A DNA stretch of 41,696 nt, from positions 1 through 41,696 of the forward strand of contig JAFVVQ010000038.1 of assembly GCA_017502085.1 (NCBI GenBank). The letters are read 5' to 3'. Positions 8,569-16,208 of this stretch are shown one piece after another; positions within the stretch are counted from its first letter, which is position 1; each line of letters opens with the position of its first letter. The notes beneath the pieces were generated by a model that did not search any database, was not told the DNA's origin, and was given only the letters and a program-made list of their open reading frames with translations. A program made the position numbers and the translations under genes. The stretch comes from Clostridia bacterium. GTDB taxonomy: Bacteria; Bacillota; Clostridia; Oscillospirales; Acutalibacteraceae.

Positions 8569-9765
8569 TTAATCAAGAATTTTCAATATTTCGGGGAATA
8601 TTGCGACACTTCTGCGAAGTATTCCGTTCATATGAGCGATTGCGATGCCGTAATTAACAATCGGAACACCGCTTTCAGTCGCTCTGAGAATGCGGCTTTG
8701 CATTTCCTTTTCGTTCAGCATACATCCGCCGCAATGAACAATCAGAGAATAATCTTCGGGGTTTTCGGGAAATTCCGTTCCGCTTGTGAAGGTGAAGTCA
8801 GGTTTTGCACCGGAGAAATCCTCAATCCAACGGGGCATTTTGACAGTACCGATGTCATTGCACTGGCGATGATGCGTGCAACCCTCCGCAATAAGGATTT
8901 TGTCACCGTCTTTGATTTTTGAAAGTACAGCAGCTCCGCTGACAACCCTCGCAAGGTCACCTTTGTATCTTGCGAAAAGGATTGAAAATGATGTGAGCGG
9001 AATATCGTCGGGAACGTTTTTTGAAACTCTGCCGAAAGCCTGCGAATCAGTAATTACGAGTGACGGCTTTTTTGAAAGTGAATTGAGTGTCTGTTCGAGT
9101 TCAGTATCTCTGCAGCATATCGCAGTACAACCGGAATCAAGGATATCGCGTATTGTTTGTTGCTGCGGAAGAATAAGTCTGCCCTTCGGTGCGGATTCAT
9201 CAATCGGAATAACAAGCACAACAGTATCGCCTTTATTGATAAGGTCAGATACAATACGTTTATCTGATTTTACCGATTTTAACAGAGCGGCAATTTTATC
9301 TTTCAGTTCATTTATGTTGACGTTATCTTTTGCACTGACGGAAATTGAATTGTTGTCAGCAGATACGGTCGTCAGATCCGATTTGTTATACGCAATAATA
9401 TAGGGAGTGTTTCTTTTTCTGAATTCAGCAATCAGTTCATTGTCTTTATCAGATAATCCGACCTGAGAATCGACAACAAGAATTGCGATGTCTGTCTGTG
9501 CCAGAGTCTGTTTTGCCTTCTTTATGCGGAGTTCACCGAGCTCACCTTCGTCATCGATACCGGGAGTATCGATGATAACAACGGGCCCGAGAGGGAGCAG
9601 TTCCATTGCTTTTTTTACGGGGTCGGTTGTTGTTCCTTTAACATCGGAAACAACGGCAAGTTCCTGACCTGTTACAGCATTGACAAGACTTGATTTGCCT
9701 GCGTTTCTCATACCGAAGAAACCGATGTGGATTCTTTCGGCGGAAACGGTATCGTTAAGTCCCAT
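8569..9765 (-). CDS. hydF: HydF, [FeFe]-hydrogenase maturation GTPase/scaffold
   Basis: 398 aa from the ATG at 9763-9765, placed seven bases after AAGGAG; an upstream TTG is less likely. HydF is the scaffold on which the H-cluster 2Fe subunit is built before transfer to the hydrogenase. The N-terminal GTPase domain shows the P-loop GMRNAGKSS (residues 18-26), a TTTDPV switch, DTPGIDD and NKSD. The C-terminal part has the iron-sulfur ligands in EGCTHHRQCND and HCGGCM, as expected for HydF. It follows hydG by 15 bases and ends the operon before a terminator. Confidence 0.95.
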   Translation of the reverse strand: MGLNDTVSAERIHIGFFGMRNAGKSSLVNAVTGQELAVVSDVKGTTTDPVKKAMELLPLGPVVIIDTPGIDDEGELGELRIKKAKQTLAQTDIAILVVDSQVGLSDKDNELIAEFRKRNTPYIIAYNKSDLTTVSADNNSISVSAKDNVNINELKDKIAALLKSVKSDKRIVSDLINKGDTVVLVIPIDESAPKGRLILPQQQTIRDILDSGCTAICCRDTELEQTLNSLSKKPSLVITDSQAFGRVSKNVPDDIPLTSFSILFARYKGDLARVVSGAAVLSKIKDGDKILIAEGCTHHRQCNDIGTVKMPRWIEDFSGAKPDFTFTSGTEFPENPEDYSLIVHCGGCMLNEKEMQSRILRATESGVPIVNYGIAIAHMNGILRRSVAIFPEILKILD

Positions 9766-9780
9766 AAGCAATCTCCTTTA

Positions 9781-11229
9781 TCAGAATCTGAAGTCTCTGC
9801 GATTGGAGTTTTTGATATCCAGGATATTCTGTTCTGCAATTTTGCGGACTTTTTCGCCGGGCACACGCATAAGCTCCTTGACAATCAATTCGTAGCCGAT
9901 TTTCTTTGTTTCTTCAGAAGCATAGTCAACGAGATATTCCGTCAGGGTCATAAGTGCGTTGGGATGGCAGCAGTTGAGAATCTGACCGCTCTTGCACAGG
10001 CTCATAAAACGGTCACCTGTTCTGCCTTCTCTGTAACAAGCGGTGCAGAATGAAGGTATATGTCCGTTTTCCATAAGCCAACGTACAACCTCGTCAAGTG
10101 TTCTCTGGTCTGAAACGTCAAACTGCTCCGTGTCGTGAGGACGGATTTTTTCTGTGTATCCGCCAACGGAAGTTCTTGAGCCGCCGCTGACCTGAGAGAT
10201 GCCGAGTCTGAGCAGCTTGCCTCTGACCTCTTCGGATTCTCTTGTGGAGATAATCATACCCGTATAAGGTACTGCAAGTCTGATACAAGCGGTGATTTTT
10301 GCAAAGATTTCGTCTGAAATTGAGTTGTCAAATGCATCTGCATCGATATCGTCTGCGTGCTTGATTCTGGGAACGCTTATTGTGTGCGGACCTACGCCGT
10401 GAACTGCTTCAAGGTGTTCGGCGTGCATAAGCAGACCTGCAAATTCGTATTTGTAGAGTTCAAGACCGAAGAGTACACCGAGACCGACGTCATCGATACC
10501 GCCTTCCATAGCTCTGTCCATAGCCTCTGTGTGATATGCATAATCGTGTTTCGGGCCTGTGGGGTGAAGCTCAAGATAGCTTTCTTTGTGATATGTTTCC
10601 TGGAAAAGGATATAAGTGCCGATGCCTGCGTCCTTGAGTTTGCGGTAGTTTTCAACCGTTGTAGCGGCAATGTTGACGTTGACTCTGCGGATTGCACCGT
10701 TTTTGTGGTTGACACTGTAGATGGTTTTGATGCATTCGAGAATATACTCGATCGGGTTGTTCACGGGGTCTTCGCCGGCTTCTATGGCAAGACGTTTGTG
10801 ACCCATATCCTGGAGGGCGATAACTTCGTTACGCACTTCTTCCTGGGTGAGTTTCTTGCGGGTGATGTGCTTGTTCTTAAGATGATAAGGACAGTATACG
10901 CAACCGTTTACGCAGTAATTTGAAAGGTAAAGGGGAGCAAAAATTACAATTCTGTTGCCGTAGAATGCAAGTTTAATTTCTTCTGCAATTTTATAGATTT
11001 CTTCAATCTTTTCGGGGATATCACAAGCGAGAAGCACAGATGCTTCTCTGTGAGTCAGACCTTCACAGACACTGCCCGTTGCGGTTTTCTTGGGACGGGC
11101 TTTTTCGAGGATACTGTCGATAAGCTCAACGTTGTTTTTGTTGGCTTCGGCATAAGCGATTGTGTCGAGAATTTCTTCATGATTGATGAATTCCTCTGCT
11201 TTGAGTGATTTGGGATTATAGATTGCCAT
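9781..11229 (-). CDS. hydG: HydG, radical SAM tyrosine lyase for the H-cluster
   Basis: 482 aa, a normal HydG length. HydG cleaves tyrosine to yield the CO and cyanide ligands of the hydrogenase H-cluster. The radical-SAM triad is C106, C110 and C113 (CVNGCVYC); the ThiH-like body is followed by the C-terminal second cluster motif CTACYREGRTGDRFMSLCKSG and C-C-HPNAL, which separates HydG from ThiH. It lies between hydE (24 bases upstream) and hydF. GAAGG precedes the ATG. Confidence 0.95.
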   Translation of the reverse strand: MAIYNPKSLKAEEFINHEEILDTIAYAEANKNNVELIDSILEKARPKKTATGSVCEGLTHREASVLLACDIPEKIEEIYKIAEEIKLAFYGNRIVIFAPLYLSNYCVNGCVYCPYHLKNKHITRKKLTQEEVRNEVIALQDMGHKRLAIEAGEDPVNNPIEYILECIKTIYSVNHKNGAIRRVNVNIAATTVENYRKLKDAGIGTYILFQETYHKESYLELHPTGPKHDYAYHTEAMDRAMEGGIDDVGLGVLFGLELYKYEFAGLLMHAEHLEAVHGVGPHTISVPRIKHADDIDADAFDNSISDEIFAKITACIRLAVPYTGMIISTRESEEVRGKLLRLGISQVSGGSRTSVGGYTEKIRPHDTEQFDVSDQRTLDEVVRWLMENGHIPSFCTACYREGRTGDRFMSLCKSGQILNCCHPNALMTLTEYLVDYASEETKKIGYELIVKELMRVPGEKVRKIAEQNILDIKNSNRRDFRF

Positions 11230-11253
11230 ATTTTTACCTTCTTTCAGGATTGT

Positions 11254-12300
11254 TTATTTAGAAATATCGCCTCTGTCGGTCACGATTTCATAACCGATTT
11301 TCTGCATTTTGTTTTTGAGGTTTTCAAGATTCTGTGCCGATTCGTCTCCGTCGGACAGCTTGTTGTCATAGAGCATATATTTTTTTCTGACAGATTTCGG
11401 AGAAAGATTCGGCATAATTACGTTTGCTCCCGATAATATTCCGTTTTCTCTTCCGTCTGAATTAACTGTGCCCAGAGCGGTTGTTGCGGGAAGAAGAATA
11501 TTAGGTTTAATCAAGCGGATGATCGAGAGAAGATAGCAAGTCAGTTCGGCACTGCCCGAAGGATAGTCTTTGAAATCGGTATCTTTATGAGGAATAAAAG
11601 GTCCGATTCCGCACATATCGGGTGAAAATTCTTCAATGAATTTCAGGTCTCTCGCAATATCGTAAACCGTTTGAAAAGGGGAGCCGACCATAAATCCGCA
11701 ACCCACCTGATATCCGATTTTTTTAAGAGTTTCAAGACATTCAAAACGCTTTTTAAAGCTCATCGAGTCGGGGTGAAGTTTCTGATAATGGGATTCGGTG
11801 GCAGTTTCGTGACGGAGAAGATATCTGTCTGCTCCCGCTTCAAAAAGATTGCGGTAGCTTTCTTCGTTTCTTTCACCGAGGGAAAGAGTAACCGCACATC
11901 CGTGGCAATTCAGCTTGATTCTTCTGATTATATCGCAGAGTATATCATCGCTGAAGTGCGAATCCTCGCCGCCTTGTAAAACGAAGGTGCGGAATCCGAG
12001 TGAATAACCTTCGATACAGCATTCAATTATTTCATCGGCGGTCAGTCGGTATCTGTCGCAGTTTTTGTTGCTTTTTCTGATGCCGCAGTAATAACAGTCA
12101 TTCTTACATATGTTGCTGATTTCAATCAGACCTCTGATAAAAACCTTGTTGCCGTAAACGGATTTCCTTGCGGCGACTGCTTTTTCGGTAATATATGAGG
12201 TTGATTCGGGTGACCTGAGCTCAATAAGCTTTGCGTATTCGTCCTGAGTCAATGAACGGTCAGTGTTAAGCTTGTTGATTAAACGGATTGCTTCATTCAT
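11254..12300 (-). CDS. hydE: HydE, radical SAM H-cluster maturase
   Basis: 348 aa. HydE is a radical SAM enzyme acting with HydG and HydF in building the H-cluster. The cluster motif is C65-C69-C72 (CKNDCYYC), preceded by GNKVFIRGLIEISN and followed by FVLQGGED, YLLRHETA and GFMVGSPFQT, all typical of HydE. The additional C-terminal cysteines found in some HydE proteins are absent: after ANVIMPNLSP the tail contains no Cys. It overlaps the upstream regulator-like gene by eight bases, so translation is probably coupled. Confidence 0.95.
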   Translation of the reverse strand: MNEAIRLINKLNTDRSLTQDEYAKLIELRSPESTSYITEKAVAARKSVYGNKVFIRGLIEISNICKNDCYYCGIRKSNKNCDRYRLTADEIIECCIEGYSLGFRTFVLQGGEDSHFSDDILCDIIRRIKLNCHGCAVTLSLGERNEESYRNLFEAGADRYLLRHETATESHYQKLHPDSMSFKKRFECLETLKKIGYQVGCGFMVGSPFQTVYDIARDLKFIEEFSPDMCGIGPFIPHKDTDFKDYPSGSAELTCYLLSIIRLIKPNILLPATTALGTVNSDGRENGILSGANVIMPNLSPKSVRKKYMLYDNKLSDGDESAQNLENLKNKMQKIGYEIVTDRGDISK

Positions 12301-12553
12301 GGCTGATTACCGAGGAGAATGCAGTTTTGACACTCACACCATTCAGTTTACCGATTTTGCCTGAAAGGGAAGAAATCGTATCCTGAGGCGCATCGATTGC
12401 GATACTGATGATGTTAATATTCTTTTTTTTATAAGGGATACCCATTCTGCCGATGATATAGTCTCCGTAATCGTGAAGAAGAGAATTGATTTGCTCGATA
12501 CTGTTGCCGTTTTCGACGATAATACTCATAACGGCTACTCTTGTTTCAATCAT
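12293..12553 (-). CDS. TM1266-type hydrogenase-system regulator
   Basis: 86 aa from the ATG at 12551-12553, eight bases after GGAGG; a GTG two codons earlier is too close to that site. The protein (MIETRVAVMSIIVEN...YGDYIIGRMGIPYKKKNINIISIAIDAP) matches the TM1266 family, an ACT/NikR-like ferredoxin fold annotated as iron-only hydrogenase system putative regulator and found beside hydEFG. It lacks a DNA-binding domain, so its action is unknown; it may bind a small ligand or another protein. First gene of the operon. Confidence 0.88.
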   Translation of the reverse strand: MIETRVAVMSIIVENGNSIEQINSLLHDYGDYIIGRMGIPYKKKNINIISIAIDAPQDTISSLSGKIGKLNGVSVKTAFSSVISHE

Positions 12554-12579
12554 ATACACAACCTCCGTTAAAATAAGAA

Positions 12580-12609
12580 ATGCCGCATTCCCGCAAAGGA
12601 ATACGGCAT
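12580..12609 (-). promoter_or_regulatory. Terminator-like leader hairpin of the hyd operon
   Basis: A 12-bp stem, ATGCCG-x-ATTCC (12580-12591) with GGAAT-x-CGGCAT (12598-12609), around a 6-base loop. The one non-Watson-Crick position is a G-U pair in minus-strand RNA but a C-A mismatch in plus-strand RNA, so the structure favours the hyd transcript. It is followed by TTTCTTATTTTAA and then the GGAGG site. It lies about 70-100 bases into the leader and could attenuate transcription. Confidence 0.5.
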
Positions 12610-12686
12610 AAGGACATAATAATTCCGTTATAAATATAAGCCGTAACCTTTCACTCAGAAAATCTTTGTGTCGGGGAACTGATAAT

Positions 12687-12716
12687 ATTATACCACTATA
12701 TGTGGTGTTCAGTCAA
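12687..12716 (-). promoter_or_regulatory. Promoter of the hyd operon with spacer palindrome
   Basis: Minus strand: TTGACT (12711-12716), 18-bp spacer, TATAAT (12687-12692). The spacer contains the inverted repeat ACCAC-N5-GTGGT (12692-12706), a possible repressor site. The leader to the first start codon is about 130 bases. Confidence 0.7.
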
Positions 12717-12775
12717 TATGCTTACTGTCCGATTTTTGTTGCATAAACAACGGATTTTTTGATGTTGAAATAAAA

Positions 12776-12801
12776 AAGGAGTCTGTCGGAACAGACTCCT
12801 T
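12776..12801 (-). terminator. Terminator after the PHP gene
   Basis: AAGGAGTCTG (12776-12785) and CAGACTCCTT (12792-12801) form a 10-bp stem around TCGGAA; on the minus strand TTTTTTATTT follows. Confidence 0.88.
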
Positions 12802-12812
12802 GAAGAATCGGA

Positions 12813-14303
12813 TTATACGCCAGCAATGAAATAGATAAGCTTGAGGGGAAGAATGTAGGGGAGAAGTTTAACGATTGTATCGCAGATTGCGGAAACGATA
12901 CCGCCGAAATCAAAGAATGATCCGAATTCTTCAGCCTCGGGTGCACCGTCATAGTCGAGTGTGAATGCCTGAGTATAAAGAACACCGCCGACGCCGACGA
13001 TTTCTGCTCTGACGTAGCTGCCGATTTTGTCTGAATAATCGTCAAGATCGATTTCGTTACCGACGTGAATCTGTTTTCCGTCTGCAATCCAACGGATAAC
13101 AACTGCATTTTCCGTTGCAAGAGAAATGGTGTCTTCGGTGTCATTTACGGTGATGTTTGTTACCTTCGGAGCGATTGCATCTTCGCCTGCGTAGAATTTG
13201 TCATCGCTTGCGAGTGCAGTATCGAGCATCTGAACAAAAAGCTTTGCTTCGGGTGTATCGATATTCTGAGCGATTGCCTTGTAATCGTTCATTTCGTTGA
13301 TGTTACCGATGTATTTGCTTGCTGCAAAGAACTGACCGTTTTCCATAGCCTTTTTAAGGTCGGCGGAAGTCAGATCGTTCATAAGCATTACTGTGTAACC
13401 CGAGTCAACGATGCCGAGATTGTGTGCATCGGTTGTTGCGATTGCATAAACGTTTCTGCCGTGGGGAACAAGCTTCTGAAGAAGGATATCCCAGAGTTTT
13501 CTGTCGTAACGTGTTCTGCCGTCGCCCTTGCTGTTGATATCAATGCCGAGGCAAGTGTTATATTCGGAAAGGAGCTTCGCAAACTTTGTGATTTTGTAAT
13601 TATATACAGGATCATCAAGGTTGTAGGCGTTTTCCTGCTCATCCTCGTCACGGGCGTTTGTGTATTCGCCGGGATGATTGATAACGGTAAGACCGCCGAG
13701 TTTATCAACGGCAGCGATGGGTGATTCGTAGTTACTTGTGCCGCCAAGGACACCGTTGCCGTAATCAACGAACCAGGAATTAACGTGGGCATTGTTGAAG
13801 GAAGTGGGATTCTGTTCGTTTCCGTAGGGTACACGCATCATTTTATGACCGTCTTTGCCGTCAATTGTTTCGATGTAATATTCATCTTTTGTAGCGGCAT
13901 CGGTGTCAACTCGGTAATCAATGCCGTCGGATGTTTTGCCGTTTACGGCAAGAACGTCATTATAAACCGCACCGTTCTTGATCCAGGAAATAAGTTTGAG
14001 GGGATCGTTGAAAGTCTGAGTGGTGTAGCCGTAGCTGTTTGTGCCGTGATCTGTTATTGCATAGATATCAAAACCGAGTTCGTAGTGTCTTTCAGTCATT
14101 GCAGGCAGAGTTTCGTGGCCGTCACTGAAAGTTGTGTGGCTGTGAAGGTCTGCTTTGTAGTAGTTTACTGTTCCGAAATCAATCGAGGAGTAGGGACTGG
14201 TGATTGCGTAATCAACGTCGGTACCTGCAAAAGCAACGGGCACTGAGGTGAGGAGCATTGCAATTGCAAGGATAACGGCGGTGATTTTTGAGAATTTTTT
14301 CAT
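12813..14303 (-). CDS. Secreted PHP-domain metal-dependent phosphoesterase
   Basis: 496 aa. Signal peptide 1-26 (ending VAFA-GTD). The PHP (polymerase and histidinol phosphatase) fold is shown by ADLHSHTTFSDG (51-62), YAITDHGT (81-88), a VINHPGEY block and ATTDAHNLG near residue 290; these supply the metal-binding His and Asp residues of phosphoester hydrolases. The export of a PHP protein suggests scavenging of phosphate from extracellular esters, perhaps together with the secreted metallophosphoesterase at 19005; this is inference. The C-terminus is a hydrophobic helix (ICDTIVKLLPYILPLKLIYF) that may hold it at the membrane. GGAGG lies before the ATG. Confidence 0.85.
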   Translation of the reverse strand: MKKFSKITAVILAIAMLLTSVPVAFAGTDVDYAITSPYSSIDFGTVNYYKADLHSHTTFSDGHETLPAMTERHYELGFDIYAITDHGTNSYGYTTQTFNDPLKLISWIKNGAVYNDVLAVNGKTSDGIDYRVDTDAATKDEYYIETIDGKDGHKMMRVPYGNEQNPTSFNNAHVNSWFVDYGNGVLGGTSNYESPIAAVDKLGGLTVINHPGEYTNARDEDEQENAYNLDDPVYNYKITKFAKLLSEYNTCLGIDINSKGDGRTRYDRKLWDILLQKLVPHGRNVYAIATTDAHNLGIVDSGYTVMLMNDLTSADLKKAMENGQFFAASKYIGNINEMNDYKAIAQNIDTPEAKLFVQMLDTALASDDKFYAGEDAIAPKVTNITVNDTEDTISLATENAVVIRWIADGKQIHVGNEIDLDDYSDKIGSYVRAEIVGVGGVLYTQAFTLDYDGAPEAEEFGSFFDFGGIVSAICDTIVKLLPYILPLKLIYFIAGV

Positions 14304-14339
14304 ATTAATTCCTCCGATATATGCTTGATGTTATTAATC

Positions 14340-14368
14340 ATTATATCAGCATCGGAATTTTTTGTAAA
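14340..14368 (-). promoter_or_regulatory. Promoter of the PHP gene
   Basis: Minus strand: TTTACA (14363-14368), 17-bp spacer, TATAAT (14340-14345), about 36 bases before the start codon. Confidence 0.65.
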
Positions 14369-14372
14369 TAGT

Positions 14373-14400
14373 CAACAAAAAAATATTGATATTTTTGTTG
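14373..14400. repeat. AT-rich inverted repeat in the divergent promoter region
   Basis: CAACAAAAAAATAT and ATATTTTTGTTG are inverted around TG between two divergent promoters. It may be an operator serving both, or a hairpin; the low complexity makes chance possible. Confidence 0.4.
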
Positions 14401-14420
14401 CTGTGAAATTAATAATATAT

Positions 14421-14449
14421 TTGATATTTTATATTTCATATGATACTAT
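14421..14449 (+). promoter_or_regulatory. Promoter of the hydrolase operon
   Basis: TTGATA (14421-14426), 17-bp spacer, TACTAT (14444-14449); the GTG start is at 14485. It heads nine closely spaced plus-strand genes. Confidence 0.6.
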
Positions 14450-14484
14450 ATTTATGAAATTTTACTTTTTAAGGGATGGTTGCA

Positions 14485-15339
14485 GTGTTTTTAATCAGAA
14501 AAATTTGGTCTTTATTAACTTTGCCGTTACTTCTTCTCACTCTTGTCACCAGCCCCGTTGCTAAATCAACTGAAACGGCGGAACTGATTTCAAAGAATGT
14601 ATTTGTGTTTGAAAAAGCTCTGATTATGGGTCAGGGTATTACAACGGACGGAGAATACTATTACACCAGCGGATCGATTACTGCCCTTGATTTACAGGCA
14701 CTTGCAAAATTCAGGGTTGAGGATATGGAATTGGTCAAAAGCAGAATAAATCCTCTTCCCGATGTCTGCAAAGACAGAGGAAACAATCATATCGGCGGAA
14801 TCAGTTATTATAACGGTAAAATATATGCAGCTGTTGAGGGTGGCGATGATTGTTATGCATGCATCGTTACATTTGATCCTGAAACGCTGAAACCGACGGG
14901 TGAGGTTTATGATCTGCCCAATGAACTTTATGATGACGGCGTTCCGTGGCTTGCGGTTGACGGAGAAACAGGTCTGCTTTATGCCACAAAATGGACCGAT
15001 GCCGAATATCTCCGTGTTTATGATGTCAACGACGGTATGAAAAATGTTGATAATATCCGCCTTTCCGAAACGTTACACAGAATTCAGGGCGGCGAATTTT
15101 ACAACGGCACTCTTTATCTTTCGAACGATACGGAGGATTATGGAAACTTCAAGAAGATTCTTACCGTTGACGTTGAAACAGGAAATGTTGAAGTTTTTGC
15201 TGTCAGAGACATGGGCGGGGATAACGTTGAAGCTGAAGGTATTACTTTTGTTGAAATGCCTGACGGTGCGGAAATGCACGTTCTGGATTATAACAAACTT
15301 ATAGGTATTTTCGTTCATCACTATAATATCGATTCTTAA
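14485..15339 (+). CDS. Exported propeller-like protein of unknown function
   Basis: 284 aa from the GTG at 14485, nine bases after AAGGG (14471-14475); the ATG at 14476 abuts that site and is unlikely. The N-terminus (FLIRKIWSLLTLPLLLLTLV) is a signal peptide or anchor. The rest shows repeated short blade-like units: GITTDGEYYYTSG, GGISYYNGKIYAAVEGGDDC, WLAVDGETGLLYATKWTD, GGEFYNGTLYLSND and EGITFVEMPDGAEMHVLDYN, which suggest a beta-propeller of the SMP-30/NHL or esterase-like phytase class. I cannot assign an activity. First gene of the operon. Confidence 0.65.
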   Translation: MFLIRKIWSLLTLPLLLLTLVTSPVAKSTETAELISKNVFVFEKALIMGQGITTDGEYYYTSGSITALDLQALAKFRVEDMELVKSRINPLPDVCKDRGNNHIGGISYYNGKIYAAVEGGDDCYACIVTFDPETLKPTGEVYDLPNELYDDGVPWLAVDGETGLLYATKWTDAEYLRVYDVNDGMKNVDNIRLSETLHRIQGGEFYNGTLYLSNDTEDYGNFKKILTVDVETGNVEVFAVRDMGGDNVEAEGITFVEMPDGAEMHVLDYNKLIGIFVHHYNIDS

Positions 15340-15351
15340 GGAGATTTTGAT

Positions 15352-16206
15352 ATGACATTTTCGGATATAAACATCCGTGACCCGTTTGTGCTTGTTGAAA
15401 ACGGCAAGTATTATCTTTACGGCACAAGAGGAGCGACAACCTGGACAAAGGCATACGGCGTTGACGTTTATGTCAGCGATGATCTCAGAAATTGGAGCGA
15501 TGCAATCGAGTGTTTTTCAGTTCCCGAGAATTTCTGGGCTGATAAAGAAATCTGGGCACCTGAGGTGCATAAATTCAAAGACAAATTTTATATGTTCGTA
15601 ACTTTTCGCTCCGATACCCGTAACAGAGCAACCCAGATACTCCGCAGTAATTCTCCCGAAGGTCCTTTTCTTCCTTTCACGGAGGGACCGGTTACTCCTG
15701 AAGAATGGTTCTGCCTTGACGGTACTTTTTATGTTGACGAAGAAGGTAAACCCTATATAGTTTTCTGCCACGAATGGGTTCAGGCGGTTGACGGAGAAAT
15801 ATACGCAATGCAGCTTACGGATGATCTTACCGCTCCGGCAGGTGATCCGATTCTGTTGTTCAAAGCATCAGAGCCGTTCTGGGCTGACAAATCAAGAGAT
15901 AAGTTTATCACGGACGGACCTTTCATTTACAAAACAAAAGGCGGAAAGCTACTGATGATCTGGTCAACTTTCACTCAGTCGGGTTATACTCAGGCGATTG
16001 CATATTCCGAAAACGGAAAGATTGACGGTAAATGGATTCACGAAAAACCTCTGTTTGATAAAGACGGAGGCCACGGTATGATCTTCGATGATCTTGAGGG
16101 CAATAAGCATCTGATTCTTCATTCGCCGAATGAAACTTTCCTTGAAAGACCCGTACTTTACGGCATAGAAGAAAAAAATGATTTTCTTTATCTGAAAGGA
16201 GAATAA
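15352..16206 (+). CDS. GH43-family glycosidase
   Basis: 284 aa, no signal peptide, so intracellular; acts on imported oligosaccharides. GH43 is a five-bladed propeller family of beta-xylosidases and alpha-arabinofuranosidases. Seen: the catalytic base Asp10 in IRDPFV, IWAPEVH (68-73), the pKa-modulating Asp123 in LDGTFYVDEEGKPY, DGPFIYKTKGGKLLMIWS (188 on) and GGHGMIFDDLEGNKHLILHSPN. At the place where many GH43 enzymes have the general acid Glu (E-G-P or E-A-P) this one has TDGP with Asp188; subfamily and exact acid are uncertain. AAGGAG lies before the ATG; genes on both sides are 2-12 bases away. Confidence 0.85.
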   Translation: MTFSDINIRDPFVLVENGKYYLYGTRGATTWTKAYGVDVYVSDDLRNWSDAIECFSVPENFWADKEIWAPEVHKFKDKFYMFVTFRSDTRNRATQILRSNSPEGPFLPFTEGPVTPEEWFCLDGTFYVDEEGKPYIVFCHEWVQAVDGEIYAMQLTDDLTAPAGDPILLFKASEPFWADKSRDKFITDGPFIYKTKGGKLLMIWSTFTQSGYTQAIAYSENGKIDGKWIHEKPLFDKDGGHGMIFDDLEGNKHLILHSPNETFLERPVLYGIEEKNDFLYLKGE

Positions 16207-16208
16207 AT

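Noticed and set aside
10357-10923. 188-codon plus-strand frame inside hydG.
   Set aside because: Mirror frame of a clear HydG gene, Val/Phe/Cys-rich shadow composition.
13065-13724. 219-codon plus-strand frame inside the PHP gene.
   Set aside because: Shadow of the PHP-domain gene, which has a signal peptide, promoter and metal motifs.
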